DNA of 64,000 bases, taken from NCBI GenBank assembly GCA_025267735.1, contig CM046299.1:32626887-32690886 (forward strand). The letters are read 5' to 3'. Origin of the DNA: Mactra quadrangularis (Eukaryota; Mollusca; Bivalvia; Venerida; Mactridae). The notes beneath the pieces are model-generated. The model made no database searches. It was not told the origin of the DNA and worked only from the letters and a program-made list of their open reading frames with translations. Numbering within the stretch: the stretch's first letter is position 1; every line of letters starts with the position of its first letter. The translations under genes and the position numbers were made by a program. Positions 23,824 through 35,410 of this stretch are shown in pieces.

Positions 23824-25947
23824 AATTTAAACCGGAAGTCAGTAGTGTCGTTGAATCGCTACAAACTAGTGATACTGAAATTAATATAAATTTTATGAAA
23901 ACTGTATCAGATACAAACTTGTAACTTTGCATGATGCTAGAGGAATGTTTAATTTTTAAATCGAGACCGACATTTTCTTTCAGACATACGTCAAATTGAA
24001 GAAAAACGGTTAGGACCGTACGCACTGTAGAAAACGTTCAATACCATGTGTATTATATATAAGTTAATGTACACATATGTATGCACAGGGAACGATATAA
24101 AGGGACGTACGCATTATATTATGATCATGGACTCTGGTGCCAGTACATACCTGCTATCTATTATGTTTGCATCAGAGTATCATTAAGCAAGTAACATGAT
24201 AATTTCATAAATTGAGTTGTTAAACTTCATACACAGTTTTCAAGTAATAAATCGAGTTCCGCATTTGTGTTATAGCAATATACTCATTGATCAGCCCTCA
24301 TATAATTGTCTTATCACTTATTAATTATCCGGTCAATTTCTACGCGATTTAAAGTATCCGTCAATCATCTGAGATTAATCGGTTTCTACCAATTATAAAC
24401 CTACTTAAGCTTACTCCATAAGTCTAACCTTTTTCTATCAATGCTTTAAAAGAAACAGAACAATATTATGGTAGACTTTAGAATTATTCCTGTCTATTTG
24501 GTCACAAAGGAACTATATTTAATTTATAAGCAAACCGAAATATTCGGGAACAGGTTTTGTCCCAATTCCGGCAGCTAATCGAACGTTCATCAATATGTAT
24601 GAATATACTCGATTTGCATTATACTCGTATGCATTTTTTCAACCAATGAGAGTTTAAAATCAAAGCACTGGAGTGCTGGAGGAACGATGTCCTGAACTTA
24701 TTTTTTGATTGTTTATTACTATCGAATGATGTAATTAAGCTACGCATATAACATGCATTGTCAAAAACATCGTAGGCCTTTTTTACTCCAACAAGTAATC
24801 ATTGCAGTTGTCACGGGTTGAGTTGTCTACGGGTTGAGTTGTCCCGTCTCCATTGCAAGATTTGTATGTCCTGAGAGTAACCTCCCTTTTCCTGAAAAGT
24901 TTCAAGAACGATAACACAAGCCAGCGTTGTATTACATTTAAATGAGATGTTAATGAGTTTCACGCTTGAACTACGCCTCTTTGTCTATGTTGAAAATTGT
25001 TGAAGCGTGAAAAGAGTAATCTTATACTTTCTTGTTACCATTGGAACGATGTTAAATAACATCGTTCCAAAAATAAAACATTTTTCTTGGTCTTATATTG
25101 TAACTTTCCATAAACCGGCACTGGTTTATTTATTGATAATGGTATTTTCTGGTAATACAAACAGGTAACCCGACAAAACATGGCGTCGACGAGTCCATAC
25201 ACGCACCCATATTTTGACTGTTCGACGTCCATTTTTTCATCATGTGACCTCAAATGCACCGTTTTGACTGGCTTAAGGCAACTAGTGTCGACGCAAAAAT
25301 GCTCAAATCTTGATCATTGTTATTATCGCCGCTCTATATACTCTATAAATCTATCCTTTTACTATCAATACTTTAAAAGAAATAGAACTGTCTCAGTGTT
25401 TTGTGCCGACATGTACAGAACTTTACATCCTCAAGCACCATTGAGCAATTAAGGAATATGTAATTTACGAATGTCCTTCATGACTTTAAAATAGGTGTGG
25501 TTGCAATAATTGAAGTTTACAAATAATTTTCATAAATTTCAGTTTTTATTTTAATCCTAATGAAATAAATAAGTAAGTTTAATAGAAAAATATCAAAAAC
25601 GTGGTTTATTAATATTTATTTTCTATGAAAAATGTGAGTTTAAACATGTAAACTTTTGTGCAAGTTTACATGAAGTACAGTGAAAACAGTTAAAATGAAA
25701 TCTTCTAATCAGATTGTGTACACCCCCGTACAGATGCACTAAGAGTTAAAAATACAAATTAATTTATACATTGTCTAAAATCAGTATAATAAAATACCTC
25801 TACATACTAAAATTCGTAATTTTCAGCATGTCAAAATACAACTTTACACAAATGAAGTAATATAAACAATAAGTATGGTGTCCAATAATGGACACAGGTA
25901 ATGTAAGGTACACACTTAAAATAGGTGTAATTCACTGATGTCATAAT
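23824..25947. other. Long non-genic stretch
   Basis: No gene recognised. Frames at 23795-24025, 25035-25259 and 25180-25452 overlap each other or low-information sequence and have no motif. Near 24420-24450 and 25340-25390 a TCTAWCCTTTTWCTATCAAT block followed by a CTTTAAAAGAAAnAGAAC block appears twice in the same orientation (spacing about 920 bp), a diverged dispersed repeat. Confidence 0.4.
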
Positions 25948-26279
25948 TAAACGGCCTGTTAGCGGAAACGTTTAAGGCAAACAGCTAACGGTTTTAGTAT
26001 ATAGTACGCGAGTTCGAAACAACCTGAAACAAAATAGTTCCAGTACATTTTGCAAATTAGTAACTGCCATTACAACGAAGTCGGCGGCGTTACTCTCGTT
26101 GATTTGGATCAATAAATTTACAAAAAAGGAAAACAATTTCTCCTCTCCGAATTCTTCTAATAAATTAAAGTAAAGACTCTCTTGTCCGCCATCTTTAAGC
26201 GTTCGCGCTTTGAACAACGGATCGTTCATAACGGTAACGGTGATTGACTTACGTTAAAATGCTTACTGAACGCAGGGCT
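25948..26279 (-). mobile_element. Repeat copy with GCGTTCAGTAAGCATTT end and an 85-codon frame
   Basis: On the minus strand this copy starts CCCTGCGTTCAGTAAGCAT, continues through CACCGTTACCGTTATGAACG and an AAGATGGCGGACAAGAGAGT block, and ends at CCGCTAACAGGCCGTT. The same blocks, in the same order, occur on the plus strand at 31083-31240 and 38383-38548. It includes a minus frame (25972-26229) of 85 codons with LLEEFGEEKLFSFFVNLL and INESNAADF segments, of no recognised family. Promoter-proximal exon plus terminal repeat of a DNA element is one reading. Confidence 0.6.
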
Positions 26280-26290
26280 GATAAAGAACT

Positions 26291-26412
26291 GGGACGGTTT
26301 CATAAGAATCTTACGTAGGATGGCGAAATTTCCGTAACTTAGTTACGTACGTTGAACTTACGTTTACGATGAGAGAATTTCAAAGACGCTCTCGAAACTT
26401 GAAAATCTTTGC
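26291..26412 (+). mobile_element. Harbinger-like terminal repeat (second copy)
   Basis: It starts GGGACGGTTTCATAAGAAT and shares with 23688-23823 (reverse complement) the blocks TTTCATAA.GAATCTTA, GTAACTTA, TTTCAAAGACGCT and CTTGAAAATCTT. It lies 11 bases to the right of the preceding repeat copy. The matching opposite end was not found, so it may be a solo or truncated end. Confidence 0.5.
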
Positions 26413-26770
26413 TACAAAACGATCTGACTTAATTCAACGACAAATGGTGAAGTCCTCAAATTTTGTCACATGAATTGTTGTTAACAATACATTATATACT
26501 ACAATACGTTTAAAGAATACAATATGTTCCATAAACTTCAAAGAACATTTTCATCAACGAAGATTAGAAGCTCTCGAAGAAAATGCACGAGGGCTATACC
26601 GAGCCACCATACTCTTGATTTTTTTCAATACACGGCCAACGCAAACAAAGGTGGTATGACACAATTTAATGGTCATCTGCTAACAAAACTTAAACCACAG
26701 CTGTGACGTCATCCCATTGTATTCATAGTACCGTATATCTAATAATGTACAGGTAACCATCCAATTTTAA
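26413..26770. other. No gene seen
   Basis: The frame 26524-26706 (60 codons, plus) has no motif. Otherwise nothing was recognised. Confidence 0.4.
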
Positions 26771-26879
26771 GATTACTCGTCCATTATCTGGCGTGTTTGG
26801 ACAATATCTAACGTGTAAGTCTAATATTGGACTACACGCTAGATATTGTCCAAACACACCAAATAATGAACGCGTAACC
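26771..26879. mobile_element. Hairpin MITE, about 34-base arms
   Basis: The arms 26783-26816 and 26832-26866 are inverted copies (ATTATCTGGCGTGTTTGGAC against its complement) with about four mismatches around a 15-base centre. Weaker pairing extends outward (GATTACTCGTCC / GGTTACGCGTTC). Confidence 0.75.
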
Positions 26880-28330
26880 TCGATAGCGAACGATTACATT
26901 TTCAATGTATTTCATAAAAAAGCAAAGAAACTAATGAAGTTGTTTTTTTATTTATTGAACAAAAATTTACAAATATATTCAAAATTGCACTTTTTTACTT
27001 TGCCCCTTCAAAATGAAGACATCAATTTCAACCATGTAATTCCTATTTACATTTTGTCAACGTTGCGCTGTGGTTTCCTGAAAATTGAGAAGACATAAGT
27101 TAAGCATAATTTTACTTAGACCCGAACTAGATTTTAACAACATTTTGATACATAATCTGTCCAACACAGTAAACCATTCCTTGCCAATGGTTCAACATAT
27201 GAAGTTTTGTCTTGTTATATAAGAACGCGCGATGAGAACAAAATAAAGGGTTATTTAAAATAATTGCTGAAAAACATTCGTCTTCAGGCCAAAAAATGAT
27301 TTAGTTTAAATAAAAGTTACATTGCATTTAGTATGCTGTGATCCTGGCGTTCTCTTTGTGTCTTACTGAGCAACGCCACAGACAATATTATGGCAGAGAT
27401 AGGTAATTCTTGTACTAGACCACAGAAACATTGAAGCCAATGCCTAAACTTCCAGCGTTACCAAATGAAATTAAAACATCATCAACTATCAATAATATGA
27501 AATTATTACTGTCAAAAATAATGACAATTTGCGTAACGACCTATCCCCGTGATAAAACGATCATATTCATAGGTTTGAGCCACGTACCGAACATAGATTG
27601 ATACGTAAAAAGGACAAACGTGTTGCATACGAATGATTTATGAATAAACAGGGAATTTTAACGTTGCGTCAGAGCAACACCAATTATTTGATGCACGCAT
27701 GGCCCAGAGTCTCCATTTAGCTTCACTATAATTGTTAACCTTATATAAATTTGCATTGATATTTTTAACTTACCATTACCCTGTTCCTCTAAAATAAGTT
27801 TCTCATCAAGTTCATAAGAAATCCACCATGTGTCAGGCTGTTGCTAATATCGTTTCTTGGACATGACTGGAATCAGTTGATAATCCTCCTAAAACACCAC
27901 ATTTTGTATACATTGCAACCATTTTAATGTATGTATCTCCAAACGAATGTATTCCGAGTTGTAAACAGTATATCCAAAAGAAAACACCAACTTTAATTCC
28001 AAAGATAATTTAGATCTTTCAAACATGTTGCACGTATATAAAATATCCGACTAAACGAAGAACAGAAACGGAATAAACGACCTCGGTCTTAACCACATTT
28101 AAATTTTTATGTGAAAGATTCTGCACGAAAATCTCGTGAACAAACATTCATTAAATTGTCGGACTAGAGAGGCACCATATGGGAAACAATTTATATTTTC
28201 TATATTTATTCAAATTTGATAAACATATGATTTAAATGTATAATTCTGAAATAGATATCTGCAATAGGTGTAAAGTAAAAATGGTTTTGTATTATTATAA
28301 TAATTATTATGTTGGTGTGCTGTGATTTAA
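26880..28330. other. No gene seen
   Basis: AT-rich DNA. The plus frame 26793-27098 runs out of the hairpin and has no recognisable domain. No RNA gene or repeat boundary was found. Confidence 0.45.
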
Positions 28331-28447
28331 GTAAGATATACCCCTCGAGCAGCCCAATATGTTAGACATTGGATACGCTTCGGCGCTAACGCGCCTCAGC
28401 TATCCAATATCTAACATATTGGACAGCTCTCGTGGTATATCCCTTAC
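28331..28447. mobile_element. Hairpin MITE
   Basis: The segments 28331-28374 and 28401-28447 are imperfect inverted repeats. Both carry a CCAATATGTTAGA..TTGGATA block and a GATATACC..CTCGAGC-type outer block. The centre is GC-rich (CGCTTCGGCGCTAACGCGCC). The right arm abuts the target-site duplication of the next element. Confidence 0.75.
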
Positions 28448-28450
28448 ATC

Positions 28451-29667
28451 CACAGGGAATTGTCAAGTTACCTCCCTTTGATTTTTCAAACATACCTTTA
28501 ATATACTTATATACAAGGGGTACAACTGCATTTACTTGACCACTTCATCTTGATTTATTATTTTGAGAATCACAAAGATTTCTGATACCCTAGCGGCGCT
28601 TTAACGGAATGATTAAATTGATTAAACATAACTCTTCGAGCTATGAATATTAAATGTTTCATAGGGCAGACCATTAATACGATTAAAGTTTCAAAAACAT
28701 AAAAAACAACACAAAAATCTCAACTCGGACAAGTTAGTGCACAGATGAAATCGACATTTCTCGAGGAAAATCGCTTTATTTTCATATTTCAAAATGACAT
28801 ATTTACCCCAATCAAAGAAAATATAACAGAAAAACAATATTATTGAATAAAAATGTAATAAATATAACTCTCAACCTAGAGAGAAACACTTGCGAGCCAT
28901 AAAAAGCGAAATTAACAAACTCTATTTGATAATCAATGTTGTAGCCGGTATCCTTAATTTATTCAAGAAACTTGTAAGAAACTTTTTGATTGGTTAATTT
29001 TGTAAACGAAAATCGCCAAGACTTCCGACTAATTGACTGATACAAATTTGGAAGATTTCGACTTTTTCATAGCATTTTGGTTGTCTCGTTTGAAAGTAGG
29101 AAAACCCCCGTACGGTTCGACGAATCAGAAATTGTTTAACTAATTAGATTATTATGTGAGTGACGTATTAGTGAAAATGGTTGTGAGAATAATTTTTTGA
29201 GGTTAAATCAGATAAAAAGTGTACATATATTCGTTTTGTTTCATGTCAGGTTATAATTGGCACAATGTTTTGTATTTTTATAACTAGTGAAGCGAGAAAC
29301 ACAATATAACACGGAGTAAATCATGCTTGAAACGACGTAACATTGAAATTTGGTCAATTTTCATTCTGTTCAACTGTGCACTAACTTGTCCGAGTTGAGA
29401 TTTTTGGTCTGTTTTTTATGTTTTTGAAACTTTAATCGTATTAATGATCTGCCCTATGAAACATTTAATATTCATAGCTCGAAGAGTTATGTTTAATCAA
29501 TTTAATCGTGCGGTTAAAGTGCTACTAGGGTATCAGTATTTTTTGTGAGCCACAAAATAAGAAATCTAGATGAATCGGTCTAGTAAACGCAGTTGTATCC
29601 CTTGTATATAAGTATATTAAAGGTATGTTGGAAAAATCAAAGGGAGGTAACTTGACAATTCCCTGTG
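28451..29667. mobile_element. Non-autonomous DNA transposon, long TIRs, 8-bp TSD
   Basis: The ends start CACAGGGAATTGTCAAGTTA on both sides in inverted orientation. The inverted similarity runs about 290 bp (to about 28740 and from about 29380), with scattered mismatches. The 8 bases CTTACATC lie directly outside each end (28443-28450 and 29668-29675). The 1,217-bp unit has no transposase frame. An 8-bp duplication fits hAT or P superfamilies, and the CAGGG near the terminus is hAT-like, but the class is not settled. The central 640 bp is AT-rich and single-copy. Confidence 0.85.
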
Positions 29668-29675
29668 CTTACATC

Positions 29676-29940
29676 GGTCAATTTAAGACGGAACCGATGC
29701 ATGTCAAAATAAAGTAATTAGGCACAAAAAAGTTCCCACGTGGCGTCAAATAAATACCTTAAAACAATAAATCATCAAATCTATAGACATACAAAATAAT
29801 AACCTCATAAAAAATAAACCATTCTTAAGACATTTCATCGAAATCTAGCAATCTTTAGATAGAAGTTCAGTTCGCGTATGTACACACGTTTTTGTGATTA
29901 GCCCCTGACTTCCGCAAAGATATGTAATGAATAAGTTTTT
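29676..29940. other. No gene seen
   Basis: AT-rich spacer between two inverted-repeat elements. Nothing recognised. Confidence 0.4.
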
Positions 29941-30068
29941 AACACAGGAGCTTGACATTTTATATCATACTACGAAAATTCCCCTCTTACATATAATAAA
30001 AACGTGTTTTTATTATAAGTAAGAGGGAAATTCTCGTAGCATGATATAAAATGTCAAGCTCCTGTGGT
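29941..30068. mobile_element. Hairpin MITE, about 62-base arms
   Basis: 29941-30002 is inverted at 30005-30068 with about six mismatches and almost no loop (centre AAAAACGTGTTTTT). The outermost block is AACACAGGAGCTTGACATTT. It would form a long cruciform or hairpin. Confidence 0.85.
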
Positions 30069-30415
30069 TTTTAATACACACAAAATGGACGCCAAAGTTT
30101 TGATTACAGAGCCCACTTGTTTGTTTGTTCATATATGTAAATTCAGTCACATACATGTATATAGCAAATGTAAGCCTCAGTGCATCTAGAGTAATATTTG
30201 TGCATTCAATTTCTGCATATGTATTCTGAAATTGTTCACTAGAATAAAAGGAAACTAGCACAGAAAATAACGTATTTATTTGTGTATTCACAGGTGATGT
30301 GAAGTACCTACGATAATATTGCCTGGTCCAAAAGATTTCAGGCAAGAGGGATGATTAAACATTATGATATTTTTAGCACTGCATTTACCCTTACCAACTT
30401 TTTGAGGGCCGGTAC
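30069..30415. other. No gene seen
   Basis: The minus frame 30013-30345 (110 codons) partly lies in the hairpin and has no recognisable domain. Confidence 0.4.
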
Positions 30416-30968
30416 TTAAAGGTACCTTTCTGTAATTTCAACTTTTACATAGTCCTTAAACACAACGGCTCATACTCCATTTTTCAATTCAGAAGTTGGG
30501 GTCCGCCAAGGTGAAAACCTTTCTCCTGTACTTTTTTCAATTTTCCTTAATGATCTACAGTCCTATTTAGAAAACGTTAACTCTATCGGTGTAGAACTAT
30601 TAACAACCTTTACGACTGACGTGATATTTAGATAATCGGAACAAAATATTTGTATGCAACAACATTTCAGAAACATTTTGGTATAATAATCATTGACCTC
30701 GGACATTCAATACTTTAAATATGTGGGTTTAATGTACTTGCATGCCTGTTTTTAGCGCGAAACATTGTAACGTCCATGACGTCGTGAAAATAACGACATC
30801 GTCGCTAAGGTTACCAGAAAAACAAACAAGAAGCAGGAAGGTATCTGCCTGCCAACTTTTATCATAATCGATGAACAAAATATTTTTTTCGTTTTTCCCT
30901 CCGAGTAAGGCACCTACCCACCTTAAAGGTACCTTTATGTAATTCCAACTTTTACATAGTCCTTAAAA
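30416..30968 (+). repeat. Direct-repeat pair flanking a LINE fragment
   Basis: A block of about 45 bases with AAAGGTACCTTT, then TGTAATTYCAACTTTTACA and TAGTCCTTAAA, occurs at 30419-30463 and 30927-30967 in the same orientation with three differences. It bounds about 460 bp that includes a non-LTR RT fragment. This could be two copies of a repeat's 5' end or a target duplication. Confidence 0.7.
30485..30625 (+). pseudogene. Non-LTR reverse transcriptase fragment
   Basis: One plus frame reads VGVRQGENLSPVLFSIFLND followed by L and a diverged tail with IGVELL. G.RQG..LSP.LF...(L/I)NDL is the conserved block before the YxDD active site of non-LTR reverse transcriptases. The expected YADD box is not intact downstream, where the frame closes. 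The remnant is about 45 residues, so only the LINE class, not the family, can be given. Confidence 0.8.
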
Positions 30969-31240
30969 ATTCATTCATTAAAACTTGTAAATGAAACAAT
31001 TGTACATGAGGATCTGTAGTCACGTGACCAACTAGTATTGAATAATCTCATATCACGTGTATACATGATAAACCTGTAGACCAGCCCTGCGTTCAGTAAG
31101 CATTTAACGTTAGCCAATCACCGTTACCGTTATGAACGGTTAATTGAACGATCCGTTGAAGTGCGAACGTTTAAAGATGGCGGACAAGAGAGTCAGTACT
31201 TCTAGAAGTATTCGGAGAGGAGGACTTGTTTTCTTGTTTA

Positions 31241-31863
31241 CTTGTTTTTATTTGTTCGGGACGTCAGTTCTGAATAAATATATGTACCATAATTCAGACC
31301 CTCTCCGATTTTGAAAGTGTGCAAAATCCAGAAGAAGTCCCTCAGTATATATGTATAGAGCAATTCAAAATGATCGTCTGCTGTGACAGGCGCAATAATT
31401 CCTGAAATACTCTATACTGAAGCGCATGTATAATAGCTTATGAGTTAAGCGTCTCAGTAGAGATCCTTAGTCGCATTATGTAATAGAATGGTATATCAAC
31501 TATCCAGTCACGACCTGTCGTTTGTGCCAGTTGTCAGTAGATATGTTACATCATCTTATGTAATAGAATGGTTCTATAGGAAAAGTTTAAAGATCGTAGT
31601 AAATGATTTTGAATGATGTCTGAATAGAGAACTTCATTTATTTTACATACAGATGCAGTAGAATAAAAGTGCATGAATGATAGCTTCTAAGCGGCAGTTA
31701 TTGAATTGTTTTAAGAATGACCCCTTTGACTTGCGGTGATTGTGTGAAAAAAATCAGTAGTGAGTTCGCCTGTCCGGTTTACCTGTTGTATAAGTGTTTT
31801 GAAACGGAAAAGTGCTGGCCTACCTATCAAACTAATATCACTGAACAGTTCTTTGTGAACGAA
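31241..31863. other. Inserted or unmatched stretch left of the foldback element
   Basis: This part has no counterpart in the copy at 25948-26279. The plus frame 31717-31977 (86 codons, several Cys in its first half) runs into the foldback element. Its first part has no recognised domain. A TTATGTAATAGAATGGT block appears twice (near 31473 and 31557). Confidence 0.4.
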
Positions 31864-31881
31864 TGTTTTGTTAGGTGCGTG

Positions 31882-31945
31882 AAGTTAGCTGCCAGTTGCC
31901 AGTTGCCAATTCAATCGGCAACTGGCAACTGGCAGCTAACTTCAC
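31882..31945. repeat. Terminal hairpin of the foldback element, left tip
   Basis: A near-perfect palindrome: TTAGCTGCCAGTTGCCAGTT is followed by its inverted copy after a short CAATTCAATCGG-like centre. The same structure is at the right tip. Confidence 0.85.
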
Positions 31946-31989
31946 ACCCAGCTGCCGATTCAATTTTTTTTTGTTAGCAAGCTCTATGT

Positions 31990-34900
31990 ACAGGCACTGC
32001 GACGAACGTTCCGCGCGGGTGTTTTGAATCGGCAACTGGCAACTGGCAGCCAACTTCACACTCCAGCTGCCAATTCGATTTTTTTAGATTTCAGCGCAGA
32101 TACGTCGCCCTATGCACAGGTACTGCGATGAACGTTCCGCACGGGTGTTTTGAATCGGCAACTGGCAATTGGCAGCCAACTTCACATCTCAGCTGCCAAT
32201 TCGATTTTTATAGATTTCAGCGCAGATACGTCGCCCTATGCACATGTACTACGATGAACGTCCTGTACGGGTGTTTTGAATCGGCAACTGGCAATTGGCA
32301 GCCAACTTCACACCTCAGCTGCCAATTCGATTTTTTTAGATTTCAGCGCAGATACGTCGCCCTATGCACAGGTACTGCGATAAACGTCCTGCACGGGTGT
32401 TTTGAATCGGCAACTGGAAAATGGCAGCCAAATTCACACCTCAGCTGCCAATTCGATTTTTTTAGATTTCAGCGCAGATACGTCACCCTATGCACATGTA
32501 CTACGATGAAAGTCCTACACGGGTGTTTTGAATCGGCAACTGGCAATTGGCAGCCAACTTCATACCTCAGCTGCCAATTCGATTTTTATAGATTTCAGCG
32601 CAGATACGTCGCTATATGCACAGGTACTGCGATGAACGTCCTGCACCGGTGTTTTGATTGGCAACTGGCAATTGGCAGCCAACTTCACACCTCAGCTGCC
32701 AATTCGATTTTTTTAGATTTCAGCGCAGATACGTCGCCCTATGCACAGGTACTGCGATAAACGTCCTGAACGGGTGTTTTGAATCGGCAAATGGAAATTG
32801 GCAGCCAAATTCACACCTCAGCTTCCAATTCGATTTTTTAAGATTTCAGCGCAGATACGTCGCCCTATGCACATGTACTACGATGAAAGTCCTACACGGG
32901 TGTTTTGAATCGGCAACTGGCAATTGGCAGCCAACTTCACACCTCAGCTGCCAATTCAATTTTTATAGATTTCAGCGCAGATACGTCGCTATATGCACAG
33001 GTACTGCGATGAACGTTCTGCACGAGTGTTTTGAATTGGCAACTGGCAATTGGCAGCCAACTTCACACCTCAGCTGCCAATTCGATTTTTTTAGATTTCA
33101 GCGCAGATACGTCGCCCTATGCACATATACTGCGATGAACGTCCTGCACGGGTGTTTTGAATCGGCAACTGGCTATTGGCAGCCAACTTCACACCTCAGA
33201 TGCCAATTCGATTTTTTTAGATTTCAGCGCAGATACGTCGCCCTAAGCACAGGTACTGCGATAAACGTTCCGCACTGGTGTTTTGAATCGGCAACTGGCA
33301 ATTGGCAGCCAACTTGACACTCCAGCTGCCAATTCGATTTTTTTAGATATCAGCGCGGATACGTCGCCCTATGTTCAGGTAATGCGATGACTATAAGCGG
33401 CGACGATAAGCTACGGGGTGTTGCGCTCTCTCAACGCAAAAGTACAGGCAGGCTTATCCGGCGCTTCACGGCGGCCGAGCTATCGCTCAACAGCGTTCAT
33501 CCAGCGGCGATGATTAGCTACGCAATGTTACGCTCTCGGAACTCGACTATCACCGCAAAAGTACGGGCAGGCTTATTCTGAGCTTCACGACGGCCGAGCT
33601 AACGCTCAAAAGCGTACATCCAGCGACGATGATTAGCTACGCGGTGTTACGCGCTCGGAACGCGGCGCTCGCCGCAAAAGTACGGACAGGATAAACTTGC
33701 GTTTTACAGCGACCGAACGAATGCTCAACAGCGTACTTGCAGCGGCGAGAATTAGCTACCCGGTCTTACGCACAAGGACCGCGGCGCTCACCGCAAAAAA
33801 GTTTTGAATCGGCAACTGGCAATTGGCAGCTAACTTCACACTCCAGCTGCCAATTCGATTTTTTTAGATTTCAGCGCAGATACGTCGCTATATGCACAGG
33901 TACTGCGATGAACGTTCTGCACGAGTGTTTTGAATTGGCAACTGGCAATTGGCAGCCAACTTCACACCTCAGCTGCCAATTCGATTTTTTTTAGTTTTCA
34001 GCGCAGATACGTCGCCCTATGCACAGGTACTGCGATGAACGTCCTGCACGGGTGTTTTGAATCGGCAACTGGCAATTGGCAGCCAACTTCACACCTCAGC
34101 TGCCAATTCGATTTTTTAGATTTTAGCGCAGATACGTCGCCCTATGCACATGTACTACGATGAACGTCCTACACGGGTGTTTTAAATCGGCAACTGGCAA
34201 TTGGCAGCCATCTTCACACTCCAGCTGCCAATTCGATTTTTTTAGATATCAGCGCGGATACGTCGCCCTATGTTCAGGTAATGCGATGACGATAAGCGGC
34301 GACAATAAGCTACGCGGTGTTGCGCTCTCTCAACGCAAAAGTACAGGCAGGCTTATCCGGCGCTTCACGGCGGCCGAGCTATCGCTCAACAGCATTCATC
34401 CAGCGGCGATGATAAGCTACGCGGTGTTACGCTCTCGGAACTCGACAATCACCGCAAAAGTACGGGCAGGCTTATTCTGAGCTTCACGGCGGCCGAGCTA
34501 ACGCTCAAAAGCGTACATCCAGCGACGATGATTAGCTACGCGGTGATACGCGCTCGGAACGCGGCGCTCACCACAAAAGTATGGACAGGCTTATCTTGCG
34601 TTTCACAGCGGCCGAGCGATTGCTCAATAGCATACTTCCAGCGGCGAGAATTAGCTTCCCGGTCTTACGCACAAGGACCGCGGCGCTCACCGCAAAAAAG
34701 TTTTGAATCGGCAACTGGCAATTGGCAGCTAACTTCACACTCCAGCTGCCAATTCGATTTTTTTAGATTTCAGCGCAGATACGTCGCTATATGCACAGGT
34801 ACTGCGATGAACGTTCTGCACGAGTGTTTTGAATTGGCAACTGGCAATTGGCAGCCAACTTCACACCTCAGCTGCCAATTCGATTTTTTTAGATTTCAGC

Positions 34901-35410
34901 GCAGATACGTCGCCCTATGCACAGGTACTACGATGAACGTCCTACACGGGTGTTTTGAATCGGCAACTGGCAATTGGCAGCCAACTTCACACCTCAGCTG
35001 CCAATTCGATTTTTTTAGATTTCAGCGCAGATACGTCGCCCTATGCACAGGTACTGCGATAAACGTTCCGCACTGGTGTTTTGAATCGGCAACTGGCAAT
35101 TGGCAGCCAACTTCACACTCCAGCTTCCAATTCGATTTTTTTAGATTTCAGCGCAGATACGTCGCCCTATGCACAGGAACTGCGATGAACGTTCCGCACG
35201 GTTGTTTTGAATCGGTAACTGGCAATTGGCAGCCAACTCCACACTCCAGCTGCCAATTCGATTTTTTTAGATATCAGCGCGGATACGTCGCCCTATGTTC
35301 AGGTAATGTGATGACGATAAGCGGCGACGATAATCTACGGGGTGTTGCGCTCTCTGAACGTGGCACTCAACTCAAAAGTACAGGCAGGCTTATTCGGCGC
35401 TTCACGTTTT
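31990..35410 (+). repeat. Left arm: higher-order array of 126-bp (A) and 119-bp (B) repeats
   Basis: A units have a 126-bp period (measured at 32128, 32254, 32380, 32506) with blocks GGCAACTGGCAATTGGCAGC, AGCTGCCAATTCGATTTTTT and GCGCAGATACGTCGCCCTAT. B units have a period of about 119 bp (33510, 33629, 33748) with blocks GCTACGCGGTGTTACGC and CACCGCAAAAGTACGGGCAG. The order is about eleven A, three B, three A, three B, five A, then one partial B. Because 126 is 42 codons, A stretches stay open in one plus frame (longest 310 codons at 34528-35460). I treat these frames as a by-product of the period, not as genes. Confidence 0.9.

Noticed and set aside
32128..33317. Long frames (210 and 219 codons) as repeat-protein genes
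   Set aside because: They arise because the 126-bp repeat of the foldback arm is a multiple of three. Frames shift with T-run length, and similar frames occur in the opposite arm on the other strand. Kept as a finding only.
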